Assembly: GCF_030704535.1 (NCBI RefSeq)
Contig: NC_081823.1
Location: forward strand, 7,384,501 to 7,448,500
Source of the DNA: Vitis vinifera
Taxonomy: Eukaryota; Streptophyta; Magnoliopsida; Vitales; Vitaceae
DNA: 64,000 bases
Direction: 5' to 3'
The position numbers and the translations under genes are program-made. Position 1 is the stretch's first letter. The number at the start of each line of letters is the position of its first letter. The notes under the pieces are model-generated. The model made no database searches and was not told the DNA's origin. It saw only the letters and a program-made list of their open reading frames with translations. Positions 24,083 through 36,210 of this stretch are shown in pieces.

Positions 24083-27000
24083 CAGGGACTTTTCTCAATA
24101 GTATAGTAATTTAAAAAAGTTATGCTTAAATTATTATAGTAGAAGAAGTTATTACAAATATATGGTAGTTTTTGCCACATAGGAGAAAGGAGAGAGGAGA
24201 TAGGAGAGAGGGTGAACGGATAATTTTTTTTAAAAAAGGGAACTCGTCTCTTGAAGAGACGAGTTCCATGAAAAAAAAATATATATTTTTTAAAAAAAAT
24301 TCCTATTTACTCAAGGGAACTCGTCTCTTGACGAGTTCCATGAAAAAAGACAAGGGAAAGACGAGTTCCTAGGGAAAAAAAAATATTTTTTTTAAAATAT
24401 ATTTTTTATTTAAAAAAAATCCTAAATTAAATTATAAAAAAAATTTCCTAAAGGGAACTCGTCTCTTCAAGAGACAAGTTCCCATGTAAAAAAATTTTTT
24501 TTTTTTTTAAAATATATATATTTAAAAAAAAAAAATTTCCTTTTTTTTTAATTTGGGATTTTTTTAAAATAAAAAATATATTTAAAAAAAAAATATTTTT
24601 TTCCCATGGGAACTCGTCTCTTCAAGAGACGAGTTCCCTTTAGCAATTTTGAGAAATTGTTTTTTTTTTTTTAATATATATATATTTAAAAAAAATATTT
24701 TTTTTACATGGGAACTCGTCTCTTGAAGAGACGAGTTCCCTTTGGAATTGTTTTTTTTTTTTTTTTTTATTTGGGATTTTTTTTTAAAAAAAATATTTTT
24801 TTTACATGGGAACTCGTCTCTTGAAGAGACGAGTTCCCTTTGGAATTGTTTTTTTTTTTTTTTTTTTTATTTGGGATTTTTTTTTTTTAAAAAATATTTT
24901 TTTCCTATGGGAACTCGTCTCTTGAAGAGACGAGTTCCCTTTAGGATTTTTTATTTATTTAAATATATATATTTTTTTTACATGGGAACTCGTCTCTTCA
25001 AGAGACGAGTTCCCTTTAGCAATTTTGAGAAATTGTTTTTTTTTTTTTTTTAATATATATATATTTAAAAAAAAATATTTTTTTTACATGAAGAGACGAG
25101 TTCCCTTTGGAATTGTTTTTTTTTTTTTATTTTTTTATTTTTTTATTTGGGATTTTTTTTAAATAAAAAATATATTTTAAAAAAAAATATTTTTTTTCCC
25201 ATGGGAACTCGTCTCTTGAGTTTCCTTTAGGAATTTTTTTTTTTTAAAATATATATATATTTTTAAAAAAAATATTATTTTTACATGGGAACTCCCTTTA
25301 GGAATTTTGAGGAATTGTTTTTTTTTTTTTTTAATATATATATTTTAAAAAAAAAATATTTTTTTTTACATGGGAACTCGTCTCTTGAAGAGACGAGTTC
25401 CCTTTGGAATTGTTTTTATTTTTTTATTTTTTTTATTTTTATTTTTATTTTTAATTTGGGATTTTTTTAAATAAAAAATATATTTAAAAAAAAAAAATTT
25501 CCCAAGGGAACTCAGGAAATTTTTATTTTTTTTAAATATATATATTTTTAAAAAAAATATTTTTTTTTTACATGGGAACTCATCTCTTCAAGAGACGAGT
25601 TCCTTTGAGGAATTGTTTTTTTTTTTTTTTTTTAATATATACATTTAAAAAAAAAAATATTTTTTTTTTACATGGGAACTCGTCTCTTCAAGAGACGAGT
25701 TCCCTTTGGAATTGTTTTTTTTTTTTTTTTTAATTTTTTAATTTGGGATTTTTTAAATAAAAAATATATTTTAAAGAAGAGACGAGTTCCTTTAGGATTT
25801 TTTTTAAATAAAAAATATATTTAAAAATTTTTTTTTTTCCCATGGGAACTCGTCTCTTGAGTTCCCTTAGGAAATTTTTTTTTTTAAATATATATATTTA
25901 AAAAAAAAAAATATTTTTAAAAAAAAAAAATTTTTTTTTACATGGGAACTCGTCTCTTCAAGAGACGAGTTCCCTTTAGGAATTTTGAGGAATTGTTTTT
26001 TTTTTTTTTAATATATATATTTTAATTAGGAATTTTTTTTTTAAATATATATATTTTTTTAAAAAAAATATTTTTTTTTACATGGGAACTCGTCTCTTGA
26101 AGAGACGAGTTCCCTTTGGAATTGTTTTTTTTTTATTTTTTTTTTATTTTTTATTTTTTTATTTGGGATTTTTTTAAATAAAAAATATATTTAAAAAAAA
26201 AAATATTTTTTTTCCCAAAGGGAACTCGTCTCTTCAAGAGACGAGTTCCCTTTGGAATTGTTTTTTTTTTTTTTTTATTTTTTATTTTTTATTTTTTATT
26301 TGGGATTTTTTTAAATAAAAAATATATTTAAAAAAAAAAATATTTTTTTCCCAAAGGGAACTCGTCTCTTCAAGAGACGAGTTCCCTTTGGAATTGTTTT
26401 TTTTTTTTTTTTTTTTTAAATTTGGGATTTTTTTAAATAAAAAATATATTTTAAAAAAAAAATATTTTTTTTCCCATGGGAACTCGTCTGAAGTAGGAAT
26501 TTTTTTTTAAATATATATATTTTAAAAAAAAATATTTTTTTTTACATGGGAACTCGTCTTTTTTTTTTTTTTTTTTTTTAATTTAGGATTTTTTTTAAAT
26601 AAAAAATATATTTTAAAAAAAATATATTTTTTTTCCCATGGGAACTCATCTCTTGAAGAGACGAGTTCCCTTTAGGAATTTTTTTTTTATGGGATTATTT
26701 TTAAATAAAAAATATATTTAAAAAAAATATATATTTTTTTTCCCATGGGAACTCGTCTCTTCAAGAGACGAGTTCCCTTTAGTTCCAAATTGTTTTTTTT
26801 TTTTTTTTTAATTTGTGAATTTTTTAAAAATATATATATTTTTTTTAATGGGAACTCGTCTCTTGAAGAGACGAGTTTCCTTGAAGAATTGTCTTTTTTT
26901 TTTTTTTTAATTTGAGAATTTTTTTACAAATATATATATATATTTTTTCATGGAACTCGTCTCCTGAAGAGACGAGTTCCCTTAAGTAAATGGGAAATTT

Positions 27001-27248
27001 TCTTAAAAAAATATATATATTTTTTTTCATGGAACTCGTCTCTTCAAGAGACGAGTTCCCTTTTTAAAAAAAATTTATCGATTCACCCTTTCTCCTATCT
27101 CCTCTCTCCTCTCTCTCACCTTCTCTCCTATCTCCTTTCTCCTCTCTCCTATGTGGCAAAAACTACCATATATTTGTAATAACTTCTTCTACTACAATAA
27201 TTTAAGCATAACTTTTTTAAATTACTATATTATTGAGAAAAGTCCCTG
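24083..27248. mobile_element. Palindrome-array TIR element, non-autonomous
   Basis: Both ends begin CAGGGACTTTTCTCAATA and are inverted repeats of each other, with about 2 differences in the first 104 bp and weaker purine-rich similarity beyond. The flanks are TTT on both sides (24080-24082, 27249-27251), and the related site near 54850 lacks the element, so a 3-bp target duplication is likely. The interior has no gene. It holds about 28 copies of a 31-bp palindrome, GGGAACTCGTCTCTT, a central G or C, then the exact complement. About two-thirds are full and the others partial. Spacers of about 60-100 bp alternate T-runs, ATTTGGGATTTTTTT-like words and A-runs. The open frames across it are low-complexity chance. 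The 3-bp duplication hints at CACTA or PIF-like mobilisation; the superfamily is not settled. High end identity suggests fairly recent movement. Confidence 0.85.
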
Positions 27249-28880
27249 TTTCCAGTTTCCAACTATGTCATTAAAGGAAGGTTCATGATTTTTTTGGAAC
27301 TTTAAAATGATATGACAAACACAGCGTAGCATTTTTCTTAAAAGGAAATCCATATAAAACAATTTATATTTCTAATTACCAAATTCTTCGTACCAATATT
27401 TAGAGTGTTTGATAATAATTATAAAAAATATTTATACTTTTTTTAACACCAAAATTTTTTTATCTTTCACATATAAAAAAGTTAAAAATACTTTCTAAAA
27501 CTTTAATACATTCATTTTCATTTGAAGTGGGTAATCGAGGCAATGTTTGTCTTTTTCTTTTTGAATTGTTGCTATCTTTGAGTTAATCCTTTGGAGCCTC
27601 ATTCTACAGTATGAAGAGAAGAACAAGTAAAAGTGGTCCTCCATCAGTAAGTTATTAACAATTACCCAATGGCAAGGTGGGAAATTTGATAGGATAAAAA
27701 AAAAAATCCTTAAATGGACATTTCATTCATTTGAATAACATGGAAATGAAATCCCATGAGTGAAATTTTAATTCTTCCTAATTAGGGGTATTTTAATTCC
27801 ATAGTATAACTTATTTTTAAAATTACTTTTCAAAAATTAAAAAATTAAAGACCTTTTTAGATAAGTTATTTTTAAAATTAATTTTTATTTTGATTTTGTA
27901 AAACATACAAATTTTAGATTCAATTTATATAATATAAATTAAGGGTGCTTTTGACAATGACTCTAGGAAGCCTTTTTTTTTTAATCCTAAAATGTGTTTT
28001 TGAAAAAAAAATAATTAGGTGTTTGACAAATTTTAGGAAACACTTTTAAAAATTTGAAGAGTGTGTTTGACATTGATTTTATAAAATAATTTTTTTTTTT
28101 ACATTTTTAATACTTGAAAAATAAAATTTTTATAGTGTTAGAAAAATTAAAAGTGCCTCTTAGAATCACTACCAAATGGGGTCGAAAAATTACTTATAAT
28201 GTTTTTTTAGACAAACACTTGATAGATGATTATCCTAAAAACACTTTTAAAGAAAATACTTTCACTAAAAACATTTCTGAGTAGTAACATTAATTGATTT
28301 ATTTTGTTAAAAATAAATAATAATAATTTCCAATACTATTTATATGATTTTATAAATATTATAAAAATATGGATATTAACATATTATAAAAGCATAATTA
28401 ATTTATTTTGTTAAAAATAAAGAATAATTATTCAAAATTAATAATTGCTAATACTATTCTATTTTAAATAAATATAAAAACAAACAAAATTTAAAATTTT
28501 AAGTTATAAATGAGCTAAAATTTTCAATATGTATGCATTTATTACTTAATTATGAAGATGACATTGTGAATTATTTTATTTGATCTATAATTAATTAATT
28601 AATTATTTAAATTTTGAATTATTCTTAAAAAATTATATATATGTTTTAAATTCTTTAATAAATCTTATCATTTTTAAAAGCAAAGTAAAATAAAGAATTG
28701 TTCAATACAAAGTCTTGTTTAATTTGAAATTCATTGTTAGGAAAGAAAAAAAAATTCAGAAGAACAGTTCTCTATTTTACTTTGCTTTTAAAAATTGTGT
28801 TTAAAGAACAACAACCATATAGTGATATAAATTTTTAAAAACAATTTTGTTTTTAAATCACACGACCAAATAGGATTTTA
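27249..28880. repeat. AT-rich segment duplicated elsewhere in the window
   Basis: Bases 27255-27370 match 54865-54970 (TTTCCAACTA-GT-ATTAAAG, TTAAAATGATA-GACA). Bases 27540-27690 match 55085-55215 (AAGTTATTA-CAAT-ACC, GTGGGAAATTT). Bases 28280-28620 match 50850-51070 (GATTTATTTTGTTAAAAATA, GAAGATGACATT, ATCTATAATTAATTAAT). It is non-coding and records the block duplication around the glycine-rich genes. Confidence 0.65.
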
Positions 28881-29830
28881 TTACCGGGACCCCAGATCTT
28901 TCTGTTCTCATACCTTGGATCGTATAGGTGCATGTAAACTACTCTATGCCTTTAGATCTTATGTAATGGAAGCAAAAAATAAAATTTTAATATTCTAAGA
29001 TATAAAGAAAAGTCATTAGAAAACTTTACCTTTAATTTAAACGTTTTCAAATCAATTTCGCTCAATGAAGTTGAAGCTTGAACAGTTCGAAGGTCTCGTA
29101 CACCCAAGATTTTCCTCTCAATGACTCGAATTACGATCTTAACACTCCAAAGTGTAGGCTTTGGGAGGGAGGAATCCTAGGCTCTTTATCTTTAGAGGTA
29201 GAAGACGACTATCTTTCAAAGTGATGAAAACCCTAACTCCTAGGGGGTATTTATAGAGTTTCCTTATTAGGCTTAAGTGACTTGAGCCTACCAAGGCTTA
29301 AGTGACTTGAGCCTACCAAAGCTTAAGTCATTTAATTTAGTCTAAAATGGGTCCTAATTAATTAATTAACTATATATGTCTATTTAATTAATTAATTCGC
29401 ACATTTTAAAGAACTTGTTTGCTATTCCCTATGCAACCTTGCATAATTATCAAAATGCTCTTATGCACAAAAGTGAATTGAGAGTCAATCCAAACCTCAT
29501 AAACCGTACCACCATGATATATGAGCTCAGAGTGGGGATTATTGGGACCAATAGGAGTATTGATTTCCTCAAAATCCAAATATGAAGTTGATTCAATATT
29601 CCATTAAAGAGAATCAACCGCACTTTTAGTACCTTATATAAATATTAACGAGACAAAACTCAGGCTTGTGACTTACTATCCACTGTATGTAAACTTCTCA
29701 TGAACTGATGTTTGTAATTTAATAAGGTAGTATTATTATCTATCAAGATTGCCTCTATAATCCTTGAGTTATAGATCTCATTTATCATGTAATCAATTGA
29801 CATACTCTAACTCTAAGAAGTATATGTAAT
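28880..29830 (-). mobile_element. Possible solo LTR of a retrotransposon (fossil)
   Basis: On the minus strand the region reads like a long plant LTR: a TATA box in CTCTATAAATACCCCCTAGG, then GAGTTAGGGTTTTCATCAC and about 300 bp of leader-like sequence ending AAAGATCTGGGGTCCC. Upstream it has a direct repeat of GGTAGGCTCAAGTCACTTAA. No gag or pol sequence adjoins it. Ends and target duplication are not certain; the element is broken or reduced to an LTR. Confidence 0.4.
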
Positions 29831-30469
29831 GCCCTAAACCCAAGAGTAAAATCATAATTTAAAATAATAAATAATTTAATAAGGGTAAAAATGTCTTTTC
29901 TTATTTAAAATTCCTACGTATAAATTAAATATTTTTTATATTCTCTACTCAAAAAATCCTTTTACATGTAGATAGAAAATATCAAAGAGCGTAGGGTTTG
30001 AATATCAATTTTTCAGGTAAGATTTTAATTCTTAAATTAATATTTTATATTTGTTAATTAGTTTTAAACACTTTAGATATCTTTTTGGAAGATCTCAATC
30101 TAGATTATGGTTTGTTAAATTAATTTTTAGATCAAAAGACTGAAAATTTATGAATGTGGATTAATTTATGATGAAAATATGAAAATTTAGAAAATTTTAA
30201 TTGAATAGAAAAAAATGAATAAAAAATCAATGGAAGAAAAAAAATTTTAAAATTTTAAAATAAATAAATAAATTGTTTGTGGAGGCTTTAGATTGGAAAA
30301 AAAGAAAAGAAAAGAAAATGTGTAGATATATTTACCATGTGAAAAAAATAATAAAATAAATAAATAAATATAATGGGAGGCGTGTAGGTGGTTTTGTAGA
30401 ATGTTGTGGGATTAAAAAAATAAAATAAAATGAAATTGGAGGACACCTGTGTTGCCAAAGTGTTGAGTT
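29831..30469. other. AT-rich intergenic DNA left of the CACTA element
   Basis: It begins GTAATGCCCTAAACCCAAGA, a word that also begins some plant LTRs, but I could not find matching terminal repeats. No gene is seen. The bases GTT at 30467-30469 are the left target duplication of the CACTA element. Confidence 0.4.
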
Positions 30470-30720
30470 CACTATAAGAAAAAAGGGTAATAATGACGCT
30501 TTTTAGGCGTCAATAAATGTATACGATGACGCTTCTCGAAAGCGTCCTTTTCGCCTCTGTCAAGGAATGGGTGCAGGCAACCATGTCGCTTCTAGACAGC
30601 GTCATTGTTGATTGGTTTATATTAACACGTTAAAAAACGTCATTATTGATCTACCTATGTTAACACTTACACTAGCGCCAAGGAATGGCCAAAATATCAT
30701 TTGTCTATTTCGACGCTAAA
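30470..30720. repeat. CACTA left terminal and subterminal repeats
   Basis: After the terminal inverted repeat come short units on both strands: GACGCTTTTTAGGCGTC, GATGACGCTTCTCGAAAGCG, GTCGCTTCTAGACAGCGTCA, AACGTCATTATTGATC. They resemble the subterminal transposase-binding motifs known in CACTA elements. Confidence 0.7.
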
Positions 30721-31883
30721 AAAAGTGTCATCTTATGTGGATAATAATATTGAAAATCCCCTTGTTGAAATGATATATTTTGTATGTCCTGTTATATATA
30801 ATTTTGGCTGCATGATTATTTATAAAGTATTAAACAATAACTTCAATATTAATAACTACATCTTCCAAAAGAAATTGAATAAATTTGGGAATAATATAAT
30901 GATAAAGAACTAATGTCTACATAGTTAATTAATACGCAAATTTGTAAATGTATCAAAATATTTACAAGCATATTTTCCAACTTCAACATATATAAAACAA
31001 GTACACATGTACCAAAAAGCAAGGTCTCCAAATTCCTTATCAAAAATAATATTACAAGAAGAAGAAGAAGAAGCCAAAAGTATTTATAGCCAAAAGTATT
31101 TTTGTTTGGTAGCATATCCACTCCTGAACTTGAAATCTTTTACCTGTATACATTTAAAAAAAAAATAATAGAAGAAACAAATTATGTTTAGTTAATATAC
31201 ATGCAATGAAAGTTAAATCTAAATCTATAAATGGTCCATGAAAGAAGTGCAAATGAGAATAACTTGGTATTTAATGAGATGTTATGCTTCAATGAAGATG
31301 AAAAATTGTTTAATTTGATACTTGTTTATAAAATATTAAAATACTTTTTTAGTTCATTATTAAGTTAGAGGAAACAAGTTAGGCTTTCAATGGTATAAAT
31401 TCTACAATATGGAATGTAATATAATATTTTCTTATCTATGTCTAACATATCAAACTCATTTCTCAGAAATAAATATATGAATATACCAATAGGTATGGTT
31501 TATAATTAGTTTCAATCATAAATCATCATATCTAGTAATATAAGACATTTAATATTAACCATTTGCAAATGCCTTAATTTCTTCTTACAACTTTCCTATA
31601 TTACCAAATTTAGTTAACTAATAACATTCCATAAGGAAAAAAAGAGTATTAAACTAAAAATTAAAAGAGCATAACCAAGGCAATAGAAACCTACAAATCA
31701 TTGGTTAAATGTCATAATAACAACCATTCTAAAACTTGCCTTTATTTTCAATTCCAAAATTATAACCCAAATATAATAATTAACCCTACACAAAAAAAAG
31801 CTCTCTACCATCCCTCCATCCAACAACAACCTGTTGATGCAACAACAATAACTTCTCCATACAACAATAACAATTTCTCCATG

Positions 31884-31927
31884 TAACAACAACAACAACA
31901 ACAATAACAATAACAATAACAATAACA
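31884..31927. repeat. AAC/AATAAC microsatellite
   Basis: About six AAC units are followed by AATAAC-type units, inside the 3' part of the CACTA element. Several shorter ACA/ATA-rich tracts follow to about 32125. Open frames here encode poly-Leu or Asn-rich runs and are not genes. Confidence 0.8.
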
Positions 31928-32388
31928 TTGATGATCAATGGTGATAATTATATTAGTAATAATTTGATTTGTTTAGTCCAAACATATAACAATAACAACT
32001 TCTCTATGCAACAACAACAATAATAATGACAACATTGATGATCATGATATAATAATTTGATTTATTGAGTTCACAAATTATATGCTTCTTCTCCATACAA
32101 CAATAACAAAAATAACTTCTCCATGTAACAACATTGGTGATGATGTAATAATTTGATTTGTTATATTGAAATAGTTTATGTATAAAACTATTATATTCTA
32201 TCACTATGGAGGAAAAAATTACTTATCATGAGATGAGAACTTATGAGAATCGTCAAAATGTGATCTACAACTCTTACTGGACTGAAATGAGGGCATCTGC
32301 ATACATAAGATGGTAAATTAAAAAAATTAGTCCATTCAAGACTTCATTAATAATGAAAATCAAGCATTTTAGATGTTAATTTATACCT

Positions 32389-35300
32389 TCAGGCATGGGT
32401 AAGAATCAATTGAGTTGCCAACATAACCCACTCAGATCGTACTTCATTAAGCTCAACTTCACTATACGATTTTTTCCCTTTAAACTAATAATTAATTGTA
32501 CATACATGATGATTAGTTAAGTTAACAAAAAATTACTAAAGTATAGAAACTAATAAAATTTATTAATGAGTATATACATTTGTGGATAGGAGGCTTGGAT
32601 CAACAATTATATCTTTCATGTATCTCATCACATAATAACCACACTCCACACTTCCTAGTTGTCCTGGGCACTATAGGCACACATATGAATTATGGTACCA
32701 TAAAAACATTAATATTATGATGTTTTATGTCATTATTATCTAAGTGACAAAACATAAAACCATATTCAAATTTTAGGGTTGATATAAGTGGTCATATGAT
32801 ATATCTTACTCTAACCAAGTAACTTACCACTACTTTTACCCATGTCGGCTCCCTCTTTGATGATCTTTGTTTCTCTGGTGGATGAATTCGTAGTGCCCTA
32901 CATGGAAAAGAAAATTAACATTTTAGATACTATGCACTATATTCAAGTATGGAAATGAAGACACTTACATGTTAACAATTTCCTTAAGATCATCACATGG
33001 TTGCTTTTGCATCGGATCAAGGTAGTACGCAGTCATTGTCCTCATATCCAATGCCACCAAGACCCAGTGGAAACTATAATAGTACATTAGATATTATTTA
33101 GTAATTAGCATTGATTAAGCTATTTAACATTAAAAAAAAACTTAATATTTTTCATAACTTACTCAGGGTTATATGGAATAAAAATGTAGTCAGCACGCTT
33201 TGCATGCATTAAACGATTTGCAATCAACCTTGACCTATTTTCCTTTGTTGTCTCACCCATTCCAGCTTTAGAGACTAAAGCTGGATTGATAAAAGCAAAT
33301 CGTTCGGTGAGCCTTGCATTACTTAGCTTTTTCTGTAGGTGCCTGTTTAAATTCCACATACCTTGATAAGAAATGACCATTTTACTTTTATATATATATA
33401 AATTAACACACATTAGCAAGTTATAAAATTATTTACCATATATAATATATGACACAATTAGCCGACACTTTCTTAAATGAAATTATCATATCCATGTCTT
33501 CTTTCATAAGGAAGGTCTTAAAACTCTCGCCAAATACATCATTTGGGACCTCCACACCTTGTGCTTTCCCCTCATTTAGCATGAGACCTACTAATGCATC
33601 AAAATTGTTGATATCTTGAGGGTTTTCACCAATTTTCAAGTCATTTTCTGTTGTTTTTTGTCTTTTCCCTTTGTGAGATCCCTATAAAAGAAAGCACCAT
33701 GTTTTCAAATGATATACATATCTTTATAAACTATTTCAAATGAAAATAACACACCTTAATGAATTTAGTACTCAAATTGACTAAATGGGTTGGCCATAAA
33801 ACTTGGTAGCCCACTACCGCTCCAATTGTTGTAGCTTGTCCAGGAATGGGAATAGGAAGTGGTGTATTTGACTTATAGGGAGCATCCAAAACAACTAGGT
33901 AGTTGGGCCCACAATCCATTACAATTATTCCACCAGCCACTGTATTTTCTCTGGTCCCTACTGCTAACTCACATTTTCTTGCCTTCAAAAGTAAATTAAA
34001 TTGTTAATTTCAATATAAAAAAGAATCAATAAATGAAGTTTAAAGTGCATTGACTATGTTAGGGCTATATTTAAGACATAAAGTTACATATTTTATAAGT
34101 AATAGTTGTAGTGGAATAGAATATTACTAGTAGTAATTATGCTGTAATAGAATCTACCTAAAATGTAAGTATCAATCTAACAAAAATAAAAGCAATTGGA
34201 AGAAATTATTTATGAAAATTATCTAGGAATTTGTGACAATTACGTCATTGAACTAGGAAATGTAAACTAAAAATAACACACCTTCATGTGTGGTTCTATT
34301 TTCACAGGTAAGGTCTCCTCTTCAACTTTACGAATTGGTTTCTCCACTACTTCTGGTAGAAGCAACAGTTTTGATTTCATGTTGGAACTACTCACATCGG
34401 ATTGTGGTGTAGCAACTCCTATCTGAGATAGTCTCGCTAACACATCAGCCTCAAACTTAACTTGACGTTCTTGAGTTGCTTTTAAAATATCCCTCACAAC
34501 ACGTTCTGACATACTATTGAAATATCATCCAGGCGTGTAGTGCTTCCCTTTAGCTCGAACCCAACCAGTATACTCAGGAGTACCTAGTGCTTGAGAAAGT
34601 ATGTCATTGCTCCCACTATAGCTTATGCCACTCTCTTGAGACTCTTTTATCAATTCATCCTAAAACAAAAGGAAGTTATGAAGTTAACTTTCAAATAAGT
34701 AAAACCAAATAAGGTGTTTAAAGATGTGATTTTTGGGTACAAAATGTCTACTTACTATTTTTTCCATTACCGGTAGGACCACATCATCATAGTTGCCATC
34801 TTTTTTTTGCATTGCCCTCTTCCAAAGTAAACTTCTATCAATGCTTTCTATGGAGCCAGCTTCAATCATCTAATAGAAATGGAAAATTAAAGATAGTTAT
34901 TAGATGACACATGTGGTTTTATTTCTATTTTTTTGTCAGAAAAGAAACAATTAAGAAACCCATATAAAATATTCCTTCATTACTTATACAATCATATAAA
35001 ATTAAACCACAATAAGAACTAACAAAAACTTACCATCTCTTCTTCAAGTCCAGCATACCCTTTTCTACTTAGATGATGATTATATATATGCTTCTTTCTT
35101 CTCTGTTTTTGTACTTCCCTATATTCCTAAAAATTAAAATGGATGCTTAGTATATATATGTGGATGCATGTAGTATGTTTAATGTTAATTGTATTTGTAC
35201 CTGGAATTTTTCAGACAACCTAGTTTTCACAAAAATATTCCAATCTTCATCATCGATAAAATGATATTCAGCTGGTGGTTTCTTAAGAAGCTCTGGCTGA

Positions 35301-35759
35301 TCTTTGAAAGGAAGAATATGTTTCACAGTCAACGTGTTCTTAAAAGATCGAAAACATTTTCCCAATGTAAGCATACAATTCCTTCTACTTTTCTTGTCTA
35401 ATGTAAAAGCAATCTACAAATTATAAAGTCATTAGTTTCTCAAAATTTGAAAGAAATATAGAGATTGTAGAAAACTTATTTATGTTAAAAAAAAAAGTAA
35501 CCTCAATAGAGTCCCACAACTTATCCTTCAATTGTTCAGGGACATCTCGCCATGTGTTATATCTGATTGGTACCATCGTACGTGCCAATACACCTAAGTA
35601 GCTTGTTAGGTGCACAGAAGATTCTCCTACATAGATACCATCAACATTGTACTTTATGACCAACTTTATCCCTCTATTCCTATTCCTTATAATCATGGAT
35701 TTCCTTGTTGTCCCTCTATATTTTTTTTGTGAAGGGGTTTTCTCTTCCTTTGAATCCAT
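32389..35759 (-). CDS. CACTA second gene: Transposase_24-like with C-terminal Ulp1 protease domain
   Basis: This is a multi-exon minus-strand gene of the CACTA element. The first exon (from 35759, MDSKEEKTPSQKKYRGTTRK) and those at about 35412-35200 (LGKCFRSFKNTL, FIDDEDWNIFVKTRLSEKFQ), 35130-35030, 34870-34750 and 34660-34280 fit the plant Ptta/En-Spm transposase family. Later exons at about 33988-33760, 33680-33430 and 33390-33160 lead to a C48 (Ulp1-like) cysteine protease core. There the His is in FHWVLVALD (about 33075), the Asp in AYYLDPM, the Gln in CPGQLGSVE and the nucleophile Cys in ECGYYVMRYM (about 32650-32620). The last exon ends QLILTHA, stop at 32389. At least one in-frame stop lies in the exon near 34535. 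Exon borders are approximate. Such fusions are known in plant CACTA elements; the role of the protease in transposition is unclear. Confidence 0.72.
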
Positions 35760-36210
35760 GCCTATAACACATCAATGAGAAATGATAAGTATACCCATTA
35801 ATTGCAAGTAAAATTGAATTTTTTATAACATGAACTCATATTAGTAACATGAACATACTAGGAACATTTTACATGCTAGATAACAATATTCACATGTTGT
35901 CATGAAATATTTAAAAATAATAATAATAAAAACTTACTAGAAGATCCTCACCAAACTTTTTTCTTATGGAACTAGAAATCATAAGCTTTGAGCTGAGACA
36001 AATTGATATCCTTGTATTACCCTTTAGATCACTCTGAGATATGTGTATAATAATAATCATGAAATAGGGAATCAATAAATTTAGAGACATGATGAATTTA
36101 ATCCACTTAGAAAATAAATAAGCTATTTACTGAAATGCAGAATTTCAATATTAACAAGTTAATGGGATAGTTACAACCTTCATAACAAAACAACAAGGTC
36201 ATAAATTTAG

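Noticed and set aside
24172-25470. Several Phe/Lys-rich open frames
   Set aside because: They arise from T-runs and A-runs between palindromes in the array element and have no protein-like composition.
24239-27060. CRISPR-like array of regular repeats
   Set aside because: Repeats are full palindromes and spacers are near-identical A/T tracts, in a plant genome, bounded by terminal inverted repeats.
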